Part shown: positions 38,289-52,121 of the stretch, piece by piece
How positions within the stretch are numbered: position 1 is the first letter of the stretch
Layout: every line of letters starts with the position of its first letter
From: Malachius bipustulatus
Lineage: Eukaryota; Arthropoda; Insecta; Coleoptera; Melyridae
Assembly: GCA_910589415.1 (NCBI GenBank)
Contig: OU342631.1
Span: forward strand, 62,028,598 to 62,092,597
DNA length: 64,000 nt
Reading direction: 5' to 3'
The notes under the pieces: model-generated
Told to the model about the DNA's origin: nothing
The model's input: the letters and a program-made list of their open reading frames with translations, nothing else
The model's database searches: none
Made by a program: the position numbers and the translations under genes

Positions 38289-39532
38289 CGTTCATTTTTA
38301 TTACTTTCATGCAATCCTGGAATCCACACGCCAACTGCGCTAGCGACGCGCACTTGGGCTACGTTAGCGGCCCACCAATGACCGTTAGCGGCCCACCAAT
38401 GGCCGCTAGCGTCGCGATCTCATTTTTATTACTTTTATGCAATCCTGGAATCCACACGTCAACTGCGCTAGCGACACGCACTTGGGCTGCGTTAGCGGCC
38501 CACCAATGACCTTTAGCGGCCCACCAATGGCCGCTAGCTTCGCGATCTCATTTTTATTACTTTTATGCAATCCTGGAATCCACACGTCAACTGCGCTAGC
38601 GACACGCACTTGGGCTGCGTTAGCGGCCCACCAATGACCGTTAGCGGCCCACCAATGACCGTTAGCGGCCCACCAATGGCCGCTAGCGTCGCGATCTCCG
38701 TTCATTTTTATTACTTTCTTGCAATCCTGGAATCCTCACGCCAACTGCGCTAGCGACACGCACTCGGGCTGCGTTAGCTGCCCACCAATGACCGTTAGCG
38801 TCCCACCAATGGCCGCTAGCGTCGCGATCTCCATTCATTTTTATTACTTTCTTGCAATCCTAGAATCCACACGCCAACTGCGCTAGCGACACTCACTTTT
38901 CTGCGTTAGCCGCTCACCAATGGCCGCTAGCGTTCATTTTTATTACTTTCATGCAATCCTGGAATCCACACGCCAACTGCGCTAGCGACGCGCACTTGGG
39001 CTACGTTAGCGGCCCACCAATGACCGTTAGCGGCCCACCAATGGCCGCTAGCATCGCGATCTCATTTTTATTACTTTCTTGCAGTCCTGGAATCCACGCG
39101 CCAACTGCGCTAGCGACACGCACTTGGGCTGCGTTAGCGGCCCACCAATGACCGTTAGCGGTCCACCAATGGCCGCTAACGTCGCGATCTCCGTTCATTT
39201 TAATTACTTATTTTAATTACTTTTATGCAATCCTGGAATCCACACGCCAACTTCGCTAGCGACACGCACTCGGGCTGCGTTAGCTGCCCACCAATGACCG
39301 TTAGCGGCCCACCAATGGCCGCTAGCGTCGCGATCTCCGTTTATTTTTATTACTTTCTTGCAATCCTGGAATCCACACGCCAACTGCGCTTGCGACACGC
39401 ACTTGGGCTGCGTTAGCGGCCCACCAATGACCGTTAGCGGCCCACCAATAGCCGCTAGCGTCGCGATCTCCGTTCATTTTTATTACTTTTATGCAATCCT
39501 GGAATCCACACGCCAACTGCGCTAGCGACACG
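38289..39532 (+). repeat. 1,414-bp tandem repeat, copy 2
   Basis: Partner of 36,875-38,118, and also contained in the left copy of the 2,562-bp duplication, so its blocks appear a third time at 40,851-42,094. Confidence 0.87.
39197..39222 (+). repeat. 13-bp direct duplication, second copy
   Basis: Same doubled ATTTTAATTACTT, 1,414 bp downstream of the first. Confidence 0.9.
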
Positions 39533-40619
39533 CACTTGGGCTGCGCTAGCGGCCCACCAATGACAGTTAGCGGCCCACCAATGGCCGCTAGCGTTCATTT
39601 TTATTACTTTTATGCAATCCTGGAATCCACACGCCAACTGCGCTAGCGACACGCACTTGGGCTGCATTAGCGAACCACCAATGACCGTTAGCGGCTCACC
39701 AATGGCCGCTAGCGTCGCGATCTCCGTTCATTTTTATTACTTTGATGCAATCCTGGAATCCACACGACAACTGCGCTAGCGACACGCACTCGGGCTGCGT
39801 TAGCTGTCCACCAATGACCGTGAGCGGCCCACCAATGGCCGCTAGCGTCGCGATCTCCGTTCATTTTTATTACTTTCTTGCAATCCTGGAATCCACACGC
39901 CAACTGCGCTAGCGACACCACTTTGCTGCGTTAGCGGCCCACCAATGACCGTTAGCGGCCCACCAATGGCCGCTAGCGTTCATTTCTATTACTTTTATGC
40001 AATCCTGGAATCCACACGCCAACTGCGCTAGCAACACGCACTTGGGCTACGTTAGCGAACCACCAATGACCGTTAGCGGCCCACCAATGGCCGCTAGCGT
40101 CGCGATCTCCGTTTATTTTTATTACTTTCTTGCAATCCTGGAATCCACACGCCAACTGCGCTAGCGACACGCACTCGGGCTGCGTTAGCTGCCCACCAAT
40201 GACCGTTAGCGGTCCACCAATGGCCGCTAGCGTCGCGATCTCCGTTCATTTTTATTACTTTCTTGCAATCCTAGAATCCACACGCCATCTGCGCTAGCGG
40301 CACTCACTTTTCTGCGTTAGCGGCTCACCAATGGCCGCTAGCGTTCATTTTTATTACTTTCATGCAATCCTGGAATCCACACGCCAACTGCGCTAGCGAC
40401 GCGCACTTGGGCTACGTTACCGGCCCACCAATGACCGTTAGCGGCCCACCAATGGCCGCTAGCGTCGCGATCTCATTTTTATTACTTTTATGCAATCCTG
40501 GAATCCACACGTCAACTGCGCTAGCGACACGCACTTGGGCTGCGTTAGCGGCCCACCAATGACCTTTAGCGGCCCACCAATGGCCGCTAGCGTCGCGATC
40601 TCATTTTTATTACTTTTAT

Positions 40620-40773
40620 GCAATCCTGGAATCCACACGTCAACTGCGCTAGCGACACGCACTTGGGCTGCGTTAGCGGCCCACCAATGACCGTTAGCGG
40701 CCCACCAATGGCCGCTAGCGTCCCACCAATGGCCGCTAGCGTCGCGATCTCCATTCATTTTTATTACTTTCTT
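40620..40773 (+). repeat. 154-bp junction monomer made by unequal exchange
   Basis: The three subrepeats read GCGGCCCACCAATGACC, GCGGCCCACCAATGGCC and then GCGTCCCACCAATGGCC. The last type normally sits in a different monomer, after GCTGCCCACCAATGACC, as at 38,154 and about 43,389. This is the seam of the 2,562-bp duplication. Confidence 0.85.
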
Positions 40774-43282
40774 GCAATCCTAGAATCCACACGCCAACTG
40801 CGCTAGCGACACTCACTTTTCTGCGTTAGCCGCTCACCAATGGCCGCTAGCGTTCATTTTTATTACTTTCATGCAATCCTGGAATCCACACGCCAACTGC
40901 GCTAGCGACGCGCACTTGGGCTACGTTAGCGGCCCACCAATGACCGTTAGCGGCCCACCAATGGCCGCTAGCGTCGCGATCTCATTTTTATTACTTTTAT
41001 GCAATCCTGGAATCCACACGTCAACTGCGCTAGCGACACGCACTTGGGCTCCGTTAGCGGCCCACCAATGACCTTTAGCGGCCCACCAATGGCCGCTAGC
41101 TTCGCGATCTCATTTTTATTACTTTTATGCAATCCTGGAATCCACACGTCAACTGCGCTAGCGACACGCACTTGGGCTGCGTTAGCGGCCCACCAATGAC
41201 CGTTAGCGGCCCACCAATGACCGTTAGCGGCCCACCAATGGCCGCTAGCGTCGCGATCTCCGTTCATTTTTATTACTTTCTTGCAATCCTGGAATCCTCA
41301 CGCCAACTGCGCTAGCGACACGCACTCGGGCTGCGTTAGCTGCCCACCAATGACCGTTAGCGTCCCACCAATGGCCGCTAGCGTCGCGATCTCCATTCAT
41401 TTTTATTACTTTCTTGCAATCCTAGAATCCACACGCCAACTGCGCTAGCGACACTCACTTTTCTGCGTTAGCCGCTCACCAATGGCCGCTAGCGTTCATT
41501 TTTATTACTTTCATGCAATCCTGGAATCCACACGCCAACTGCGCTAGCGACGCGCACTTGGGCTACGTTAGCGGCCCACCAATGACCGTTAGCGGCCCAC
41601 CAATGGCCGCTAGCATCGCGATCTCATTTTTATTACTTTCTTGCAGTCCTGGAATCCACGCGCCAACTGCGCTAGCGACACGCACTTGGGCTGCGTTAGC
41701 GGCCCACCAATGACCGTTAGCGGTCCACCAATGGCCGCTAACGTCGCGATCTCCGTTCATTTTAATTACTTATTTTAATTACATTTATGCAATCCTGGGA
41801 TCCACACGCCAACTTCGCTAGCGACACGCACTCGGGCTGCGTTAGCTGCCCACCAATGACCGTTAGCGGCCCACCAATGGCCGCTAGCGTCGCGATCTCC
41901 GTTTATTTTTATTACTTTCTTGCAATCCTGGAATCCACACGCCAACTGCGCTTGCGACACGCACTTGGGCTGCGTTAGCGGCCCACCAATGACCGTTAGC
42001 GGCCCACCAATAGCCGCTAGCGTCGCGATCTCCGTTCATTTTTATTACTTTTATGCAATCCTGGAATCCACACGCCAACTGCGCTAGCGACACGCACTTG
42101 GGCTGCGCTAGCGGCCCACCAATGACAGTTAGCGGCCCACCAATGGCCGCTAGCGTTCATTTTTATTACTTTTATGCAATCCTGGAATCCACACGCCAAC
42201 TGCGCTAGCGACACGCACTTGGGCTGCATTAGCGAACCACCAATGACCGTTAGCGGCTCACCAATGGCCGCTAGCGTCGCGATCTCCGTTCATTTTTATT
42301 ACTTTGATGCAATCCTGGAATCCACACGACAACTGCGCTAGCGACAAGCACTCGGGCTGCGTTAGCTGTCCACCAATGACCGTGAGCGGCCCACCAATGG
42401 CCGCTAGCGTCGCGATCTCCGTTCATTTTTATTACTTTCTTGCAATCCTGGAATCCACACGCCAACTGCGCTAGCGACACCACTTTGCTGCGTTAGCGGC
42501 CCACCAATAACCGTTAGCGGCCCACCAATGGCCGCTAGCGTTCATTTCTATTACTTTTATGCAATCCTGGAATCCACACGCCAACTGCGCTAGCAACACG
42601 CACTTGGGCTACGTTAGCGAACCACCAATGACCGTTAGCGGCCCACCAATGGCCGCTAGCGTCGCGATCTCCGTTTATTTTTATTACTTTCTTGCAATCC
42701 TGGAATCCACACGCCAACTGCGCTAGCGACACGCACTCGGGCTGCGTTAGCTGCCCACCAATGACCGTTAGCGGTCCACCAATGGCCGCTAGCGTCGCGA
42801 TCTCCGTTCATTTTTATTACTTTCTTGCAATCCTAGAATCCACACGCCATCTGCGCTAGCGGCACTCACTTTTCTGCGTTAGCGGCTCACCAATGGCCGC
42901 TAGCGTTCATTTTTATTACTTTCATGCAATCCTGGAATCCACACGCCAACTGCGCTAGCGACGCGCACTTGGGCTACGTTAGCGGCCCACCAATGACCGT
43001 TAGCGGCCCACCAATGGCCGCTAGCGTCGCGATCTCATTTTTATTACTTTTATGCAATCCTGGAATCCACACGTCAACTGCGCTAGCGACACGCACTTGG
43101 GCTGCGTTAGCGGCCCACCAATGACCTTTAGCGGCCCACCAATGGCCGCTAGCGTCGCGATCTCATTTTTATTACTTTTATGCAATCCTGGAATCCACAC
43201 GTCAACTGCGCTAGCGACACGCACTTGGGCTGCGTTAGCGGCCCACCAATGACCGTTAGCGGCCCACCAATGGCCGCTAGCG
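40716..43282 (+). repeat. 2,562-bp tandem duplication, copy 2
   Basis: Begins at the junction where CCGCTAGCG passes into TCCCACCAATGG, creating a 154-bp unit of novel composition. Private changes here include GGGCTCCGTTAGC (41,050), TTACATTTATGC (41,779), CCTGGGATCC (41,796), GACAAGCACTCGG (42,343) and CAATAACCG (42,506). Confidence 0.9.
41759..41784 (+). repeat. 13-bp direct duplication, third copy
   Basis: Same doubled word, 2,562 bp downstream of the second, with ACAT for ACTT at the end of the second half. Confidence 0.9.
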
Positions 43283-44041
43283 TCGCGATCTCCGTTCATT
43301 TTTATTACTTTCTTGCAATCCTGGAATTCTCACGCCAACTGCGCTAGCGACACGCACTCGGGCTGCGTTAGCTGCCCACCAATGACCGTTAGCGTCCCAC
43401 CAATGGCCGCTAGCGTCGCGATCTCCGTTCATTTTTATTACTTTCTTGCAATCCTAGAATCCACACGCCAACTGCGCTAGCGACACTCACTTTTCTGCGT
43501 TAGCGGCTCACCAATGACCGCTAGCGTTCATTTTTATTACTTTCATGCAATCCTGGAATCCACACGCCAACTGCGCTAGCGACGCGCACTTGGGCTACGT
43601 TAGCGGCCCACCAATGACCGTTAGCGGCCCACCAATGGCCGCTAGCATCGCGATCTCATTTTTATTACTTTTATGCAATCCTGGAATCCACACGTCAACT
43701 GCGCTAGCGACACGCACTTGGGCTGCGTTAGCGGCCCACCAATGACCGTTAGCGGCCCACCAATGGCCGCTAGCGTCGCGATCTCATTTTTATTACTTTC
43801 TTGCAGTCCTGGAATCCACGCGCCAACTGCGCTAGCGACACGCACTTGGGCTGCGTTAGCGGCCCACCAATGACCGTTAGCGGTCCACCAATGGCCGCTA
43901 ACGTCGCGATCTCCGTTCATTTTAATTACTTTTATGCAATCCTGGAATCCACACGCCAACTGCGCTAGCGACACGCACTCGGGCTGCGTTAGCTGCCCAC
44001 CAATGACCGTTAGCGGCCCACCAATGGCCGCTAGCGTCGCG
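43262..44041 (+). repeat. ~0.78-kb block, distant copy of 20,877
   Basis: Private changes include GGAATTCTCACGCC near 43,327 and CACCAATGACCGCTAGCGTTC near 43,515. Similar shorter versions occur near 45.5-46.0 and 46.6-47.2 kb. Confidence 0.8.
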
Positions 44042-44906
44042 ATCTCCGTTTATTTTTATTACTTTCTTGCAATCCTGGAATCCACACGCCAACTGCGCTT
44101 GCGACACGCACTTGGGCTGCATATGCGGCCCACCAATGACCGTTAGCGGCCCACCAATGGCCGCTAGCGTCGCGATCTCCGTTCATTTTTATTACTTTTA
44201 TGCAATCCTGGAATCCACACGCCAACTGCGCTAGCGACACGCACTTGGGCTGCGCTAGCGGCCCACCAATGACAGTTAGCGGCCCACCAATGGCCGCTAG
44301 CGTTCATTTTTATTACTTTTATGCAATCCTGGAATCCACACGCCAACTGCGCTAGCGACACGCACTTGGGCTGCATTAGCGAACCACCAATGAACGTTAG
44401 CGGCCTACCAATGGCCGCTAGCGTCGCGATCTCCGTTCATTCTTATTACATTTATGCAATCCTGGAATCCACACGTCAACTACGCTAGCGACACGCACTT
44501 GGGCTGCGTTAGCCGCCCACCAATGACCGTTAGCGGCCCGCCAATGGCCGCTAGCGTTGATTTTTATTACTTTTATGCAATCCTGGAATCCACACGCCAA
44601 CTGCGCTAGCGACACGCACTTGGGCTGCGTTAGCGAACCACCAATGACCGTTAGCGGCTCATCAATGGCCGCTAGCGTCGCAATCTCCGTTCATTTTTAT
44701 TACTTTGATGCAATCCTGGAATCCACACGACAACTGCGCTAGCGACACGCACTCGGGCTGCGTTAGCTGTCCACCAATGACCGTGAGCGGCCCACCAATG
44801 GCCGCTAGCGTCGCGATCTCCGTTCATTTTTATTACTTTCTTGCAATCCTGGAATCCACACGCCAACTGCGCTAGCAACACGCACTTGGGCTGCGTTAGC
44901 GAACTA

Positions 44907-47193
44907 CCAATGACCGTTAGCGGCCCACCAATGGCCGCTAGCGTCGCGATCTCCGTTTATTTTTATTACTTTCTTGCAATCCTGGAATCCACACGCCAAC
45001 TGCGCTAGCGACACGCACTCGGGCTGCGTTAGCTGCCCACCAATGACCGTTAGCGGTCCACCAATGGCCGCTAGCGTCGCGATCTCCGTTCATTTTTATT
45101 ACTTTCTTGCAATCCTAGAATCCACACGCCATCTGCGCTAGCGACACTCACTTTTCTGCGTTAGCGGCTCACCAATGGCCGCTAGCGGTTCACAAATGGC
45201 CGCTAGCGTTCATTTTTATTACTTTTATGCAATCCTGGAATCCACATGCCAACTGCGCTAGCGACGCGCACTTGGGCTGCGTTAGTGGCCCACCAATGAC
45301 CGTTAGCGGCCCACCAATGGCCGCTAGCGTCGCGATCTCATTTTTATTACTTTTATGCAATCCTGGAATCCACACGTCAACTGCGCTAGCGACACGCACT
45401 TGGGCTGCGTTAGCGGCCCATCAATGACCGTTAACGGCCCACCAATGGCCGCTAGCGTCGCGATCTCCGTTCATTTTTATTACTTTCTTGCAATCCTGGA
45501 ATCCTCACGCCAACTGCGCTAGCGACACGCACTCGGGCTGCGTTAGCTGCCCACCAATGACCGTTAGCGTCCCACCAATGGCCGCTAGCGTCGCGATCTC
45601 CGTTCATTTTTATTACTTTCTTGCAATCCTAGAATCCACACGTCAACTGCGCTAGCGACACACACTTTTCTGCGTTAGCGGCTCACCAATGGCCGCTAGT
45701 GTTCATTTTTATTACTTTCATGCAATCCTGGAATCCACACGCCAACTGCGCTAGCGACGCGCACTTGGGCTACGTTAGCGGCCCACCAATGACCGTTAGC
45801 GGCCCACCAATGGCCGCTAGCATCGCGATCTCATTTTTATTACTTTTATGCAATCCTGGAATCCACACGTCAACTGCGCTAGCGACACGCACTTGGGCTG
45901 CGTTAGCGGCCCACCAATGACCGTTAGCGGCCCACCAATGGCCGCTAGCGTCGCGATCTCATTTTTATTACTTTCTTGCAGTCCTGGAATCCACGCGCCA
46001 ACTGCGCTAGCGACACGCACTTTGGCTGCGTTAGCGGCCCACCAATGACCGTTAGCGGCCCACCAATGGCCGCTAGCGTCGCGATCTCCGTTTATTTTTA
46101 TTACTTTCTTGCAATCCTGGAATCCACACGCCAACTGCGCTAGCGACACGCACTCGGGCTGCGTTAGCTGCCCACCAATGACCGTTAGCGGTCCACCAAT
46201 GGCCGCTAGCGTCGCGATCTCCGTTCATTTTTATTACTTTCTTGCAATCCTAGAATCCACACGCCATCTGCGCTAGCGACACTCACTTTTCTGCGTTAGC
46301 GGCTCACCAATGGCCGCTAGCGGTTCACAAATGGCCGCTAGCGTTCATTTTTATTACTTTTATGCAATCCTGGAATCCACATGCCAACTGCGCTAGCGAC
46401 GCGCACTTGGGCTGCGTTAGTGACCCACCAATGACCGTTAGCGGCCCACCAATGGCCGCTAGCGTCGCGATCTCATTTTTATTACTTTTATGCAATCCTG
46501 GAATCCACACGTCAACTGCGCTAGCGACACGCACTTGGGCTGCGTTAGCGGCCCATCAATGACCGTTAACGGCCCACCAATGGCCGCTAGCGTCGCGATC
46601 TCCGTTCATTTTTATTACTTTCTTGCAATCCTGGAATCCTCACGCCAACTGCGCTAGCGACACGCACTCGGGCTGCGTTAGCTGCCCACCAATGACCGTT
46701 AGCGTCTCACCAATGGCCGCTAGCGTCAAGATCTCCGTTCATTTTTATTACTTTCTTGCAATCCTAGAATCCACACGTCAACTGCGCTAGCGACACACAC
46801 TTTTCTGCGTTAGCGGCTCACCAATGGCCGCTAGTGTTCATTTTTATTACTTTCATGCAATCCTGGAATCCACACGCCAACTGCGCTAGCGACGCGCACT
46901 TGGGCTACGTTAGCGGCCCACCAATGACCGTTAGCGGCCCACCAATGGCCGCTAGCATCGCGATCTCATTTTTATTACTTTTATGCAATCCTGGAATCCA
47001 CACGTCAACTGCGCTAGCGACACGCACTTGGGCTGCGTTAGCGGCCCACCAATGACCGTTAGCGGCCCACCAATGGCCGCTAGCGTCGCGATCTCATTTT
47101 TATTACTTTCTTGCAGTCCTGGAATCCACGCGCCAACTGCGCTAGCGACACGCACTTTGGCTGCGTTAGCGGCCCACCAATGACCGTTAGCGG
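44907..47193 (+). repeat. 1,135-bp tandem duplication, two copies
   Basis: 44,907-46,058 matches 46,042-47,193. Shared private variants are GCGACACACACTTTTCTGCG, CCGCTAGTGTTC and CGCACTTTGGCTGCG. Differences are GTTAGTGGCCC versus GTTAGTGACCC, GCGTCCCACC versus GCGTCTCACC and GCGTCGCGATC versus GCGTCAAGATC. Confidence 0.87.
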
Positions 47194-48051
47194 TCCACCA
47201 ATGGCCGCTAACGTCGCGATCTCCGTTCATTTTAATTACTTTTATGCAATCCTGGAATCCACACGTCAACTGCGCTAGCGACACGCACTCGGGCTGCGTT
47301 AGCTGCCCACCAATGACCGTTAGCGGCCCACCAATGGCCGCTAGCGTCGCGGTGTCCGTTCATTTTTATTACTTTCTTGCAATCCTAGAATCCACACGCC
47401 AACTGCGCTAGCGACACGCACTTGGGCTGCGTTAGCGGCCCACCAATGACCGTTAGCGGCCCACCAATGGCCGCTAGCGTCGCGATCTCCGTTCATTTTT
47501 ATTACTTTCTTGCAATCCTAGAATCCACACGCCAACTGCGCTAGCGACACTCACTTTTCTGCGTTAGCGGCCCACCAATGACCGTTAGCGGCCCACCAAT
47601 GGCCGCTAGCGTTGCGATCTCCGTTCATTTTTTTTACTTTTATGCAATCCTGGAATCAACACGCCAACTGCGCTTGCGACACGCACTTGGGCTGCGTTAG
47701 CGGCCCACAAATGACCGTTAGCGGCCCACCAATGGCCGCTAGCGTCGCGATCTCCGTTCATTTTTATTACTTTTATGCAATCCTGGAATCCACACGCCAA
47801 CTGCGCTAGCGACACGCACTTGGGCTGCATTAGCGAACCACCAATGACCGTTAGCGGCCCACCAATGGCCGCTAGCGTCGCGATCTCCGTTCATTTTTAT
47901 TACTTTTATGCAATCCTGGAATCCACACGCCAACTGCGCTAGCGACACGCACTCGGACTGCGTTAGCTGCCCACCAATGACCGTTAGCGGTTAACCAATG
48001 GCCGCTAGCGTCGCGATCTCCGTTCATTTTTTTTACTTTCTTGAAATCCTG

Positions 48052-48676
48052 GAATCCACACGCCAACTGCGCTAGCGACACTCACTTTGCTGCGTTAGCG
48101 GCCCACCAATGACCGTTAGCGGCCCACCAATGGCCGCTAGCGTTCATTTTTCGTTAGCGGGCAGCCCAAGTGCGTCATTTTTCGTTAGCGGCCCACCAAT
48201 GGCGTTCATTTTTCATTAGCGGCCGACCAATGGCCGCTAGCGTTAATTTTTATTACTTTCATGCAATCCTGGAATCCACACGCCAACTGCACTAGCGACA
48301 CGCACTTGGATTGCGTTAGCGGCCCACCAATGACCGTTAGCGGCCCACCATTGGCCGCTAGCATCGCGATCTCCGTTCATTCTTATTACTTTTATGCAAT
48401 CCTGGAATCCACACGCCAACTGCGCTAGCGACACGCACTCGGGCTGCGTTAGCTGCCCACCAATGACCGTTAGCGGCCCACCAATGGCCGCTAGCGTCGC
48501 GATCTCCGTTCATTTTTATTACTTTCTTGCAATCCTAGAATCCACACGCCAACTGCGCTAGCGACACGCACTTGGGCTGCGTTAGCGGCCCACCAATGAC
48601 CGTTAGCGGCTCACCAATGGCCGCTAGCGTTCATTTTTATTACTTTCATGCAATCCTGGAATCCACACGCCAACTG
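48052..48676 (+). repeat. ~0.62-kb copy of 28,115-28,739
   Basis: Offset 19,937. It spans the GAAATCCTGG unit, the 100-bp mini-unit cluster and the CACCATTGGCCGCTAGC unit, in the same order. Confidence 0.78.
48143..48242 (+). repeat. 100-bp mini-unit cluster
   Basis: It combines the CCCAAGTGCG variant with an exit through CCGCTAGCGTTAATTTTT. Confidence 0.85.
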
Positions 48677-49020
48677 CACTAGCGACACGCACTTGGATTG
48701 CGTTAGCGGCCCACCAATGACCGTTAGCGGCCCACCATTGGCCGCTAGCATCGCGATCTCCGTTCATTCTTATTACTTTTATGCAATCCTGGAATCCACA
48801 CGCCAACTACGCTAGCGACACGCACTTGGGCTGCGTTAGCGGCCCACCAATGACCGTTAGCGGCCCACCAATGACCGCTAGCGTTCATTTTTATTACTTT
48901 TATGCAATCCTGGAATCCACACGCCAACTGCGCTAGCGAAACGCACTTGAGCTGCGTTAGCGAACCACCAATGACCGTTAGCGGCCCAACAATTGCCGCT
49001 AGCGTCGCGATCTCCGTTCA

Positions 49021-49930
49021 TTTTTATTACTTTGATGCAATCCTGGAATCCACACGCCAACTGCGCTAGCGACACGCACTCGGGCTGCGTAAGCTGCCCA
49101 CCAATGACCGTTAGCGGCCCACCAATGGCCGCTAGCGTCGCGATCTCCGTTCATTTTTATTACTTTTATGCAATCCTGGAATCCACACGTCAACTGCGCT
49201 AGCGACACGCACTGGGGCTGCGTTAGCGGCCCACCAATGACCGTTAGCGGTTAACCAATGGCCGCTAGCGTCGCGATCTCCGTTCATTTTTATTACTTTC
49301 TTGCAATCCTGGAATCCACACGCCAACTGCGCTAGCGACACCACTTTGCTGCGTTAGCGGCCCACCAATGACCGTTAGCGGCCCACCAATGGCCGCTAGC
49401 GTTCATTTTTCGTTACCGGGCAGCCTAAGTGCGTCATTTTTCGTTAGCGGCCCACCAATGGCGTTCATTTTTCATTAGCGGCCGACCAATGGCCGCTAGC
49501 GTTAATTTTTATTACTTTCATGCAATCCTGGAATCCACACGCCAACTGCACTAGCGACACGCACTTGGATTGCGTTAGCGGCCCACCAATGACCGTTAGC
49601 GGCACACCAATGGCCGCTAGCGTCGCGATCTTCATTCATTCTTATTACTTTTATGCAATCCTGGAATCCACACGTCAACTGCGCTAGCGACACGCACTTG
49701 GGCTGCGTTAGCGGCCCACCAATGACCGTTAGCGGCCCACCAATGGCCGCTAGCGTTCATTTTTATTACTTTCATGCAATCCTGGAATCCACACGCCAAC
49801 TGCGCTTGCGACACGCACTTGGGCTGCGTTAGCGGCCCACCAATGACCGTTAGCGGTCCACCAATGGTCTCTAACGTCGCGATCTCCGTTCATTTTAATT
49901 ACTTTTATGCAATCCTGGAATCCACACGCC
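49021..49930 (+). repeat. ~0.9-kb copy of 28,697-29,605
   Basis: Offset 20,324, rising to 20,325 after the one-base loss in CACGTCACTGCGC at 29,349, which this copy lacks. It shares GCACTGGGGCTGCG and GCGGTTAACCAATGG, and the mini-unit cluster. Confidence 0.8.
49402..49501 (+). repeat. 100-bp mini-unit cluster
   Basis: It carries a private CGTTACCGGGCAGCC in place of CGTTAGCGGGCAGCC. Confidence 0.85.
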
Positions 49931-52121
49931 AACTGCGCTAGCGACACGCACTCGGGCTGCGTTAGCTGGCCACCAATGACCGTTAGCGGTCCACCAATGG
50001 CCGCTAGCGTCGCGGTGTCCGTTCATTTTTATTACTTTCTTGCAATCCTAGAATCCACACGCCAACTGCGCTAGCGACACGCACTTGGGCTGCGTTAGCG
50101 GCCCACCAATGACCGTTAGGGGCCCACCAATGGCCGCTAGCGTCGCGATCTCCGTTCATTTTTATTACTTTTATGCAATCCTGGAATCCACACGCCAACT
50201 GCGCTAGCGACACGCACTTGGGCTGCATTAGCGAACCACCAATGACCGTTAGCGGTCCACCAATGGCCGCTAGCGTCGAGATCTCCGTTCATTTTTATTA
50301 CTTTCTTGCAATCCTAGAATCCACACGCCAACTGCGCTAGCGACACTCACTTTTCTGCGTTAGAGGCTCACCAATGGCCACTAGCGGCCCACAAATGGTC
50401 GCTAGCGGCTAACAAATGGCCGCTAGGGTTCATTTTTATTACTTTCATGCAATCCTGGAATCCACACGCCAACTGCGCTAGCGACATGCACTTGGGCTGC
50501 GTTAGCGGCCCACCAATGACCGTTAGCGGCCCACCAATGGCCGCTAGCGTCGCGATCTCCGTTCATTTTTATTACTTTTATGCAATCCTGGAATCCACAC
50601 GTCAACTGCGCTAGCGACACGCACTTGGGCTGCGTTAGCGGCCCACCAATGACCGTTAGCGGCCCACCAATGACCGTTAGCGGCCCACCAATGGCCGCTA
50701 GCGTTCATTTTTATTACTTTCATGCAATCCTGGAATCCACACGCCAACTGCGCTAGCGACACGCACTCGGGCTGCGTTAGCTGCCCACCAATAACCGTTA
50801 GCGGCCCACCAATGGCCGCTAGCGTCGCGATCTCCGTTCATTTTTATTACTTTTATGCGATCCTGGAATCCACACGCCAACTGCGCTAGCGAAACGCACT
50901 TGGGCTGCGCTAGCGGCCCACCAATGACAGTTAGCGGCCCACCAATGGCCGCTAGCGTTCATTTTTATTACTTTTATGCAATCCTGGAATCCACACGCCA
51001 ACTGCGCTAGCGACACGCACTTGGGCTGCGTTAGCGAACCACCAATGACCGTTAGCGGCTCACCAATGGCCGCTAGCGTCGCGATCTCCGTTCATTTTTA
51101 TTACTTTGATGCAATCCTTGAATCCACACGACAACTGCGCTAGCGACACGCACTCGGGCTGCGTTAGCTGCCCACCAATGACCGTGAGCGGCCCACCAAT
51201 GGCCGCTAGCGTCGCGATGTCCGTTCATTTTTATTACTTTCTTGCAATCCTGGAATCCACACGCCAACTGCGCTAGCGACACTCACTTTTCTGCGTTAGC
51301 GGCTCACCAATGGCCGCTAGCGTTCATTTTTATTACTTACATGCAATCCTGGAATCCACACGCCAACTGCGCTAGCGACACGCATTTGGGCTGCGTTAGC
51401 GGCCCACCAATGACCGTTAGCGGCCCACCAATGGCCGCTAGCGTCGCGATCTCCGTTCATTTTTATTACTTTTATGCAATCCTGGAATCCACACGTCAAC
51501 TGAGCTAGCGACACGCACTTGGGCTGCGTTAGCGGCCCACCAATGACCGTTAGCGGCCCACCAATGGCCGCTAGCGTCGCGATCTCCGTTCATTTTTATT
51601 ACTTTCTTGCAATACTGGAATCCACACGCCAACTGCGCTAGCGACACCACTTTGCTGCGTTAGCGAACCAACAATGACCGTTAGCGGCCCACCAATGGCC
51701 GCTAGCGTCGCGATCTCCGTTCATTTTTATTACTTTCTTGCAATCCTGGAATCCTCACGCCAACTGCGCTAGCGACACGCACTCGGGCTGCGTTAGCTGC
51801 CCACCAATGACCGTTAGCGTCCCACCAATGGCCGCTAGCGTCGCGATCTCCGTTCATTTTTATTACTTTCTTGCAATCCTAGAATCCACACGCCAACTGC
51901 GCTAGCGACACTCACTTTTCTGCGTTAGCGGCTCACCAATGGCCGCTAGCGTTCATTTTTATTACTTTCATGCAATCCTGGAATCCACACGCCAACTGCG
52001 CTAGCGACGCGCACTTGGGCTACGTTAGCGGCCCACCAATGATCGTTAGCGGCCCACCAATGGCCGCTAGCATCGCGATCTCATTTTTATTACTTTTATG
52101 CAATCCTGGAATCCACACGTC

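Larger units (their letters stand above)
38154..40720 (+). repeat. 2,562-bp tandem duplication, copy 1
   Basis: Collinear with 40,716-43,282. The first bases (TAGCGTCCCACCAATGG) belong to a tail-type subrepeat and the last bases (GGCCGCTAGCG) to the end of a monomer. Private change: GTTACCGGCCC near 40,417. Confidence 0.9.

Noticed and set aside
48143..48242. CENP-B box look-alike, TTCGTTAGCGGG
   Set aside because: The CENP-B box needs TTCG and CGGG with seven bases between and an A in the gap. Here only four bases separate them, and the word occurs only in the mini-unit clusters, not in the main monomer.
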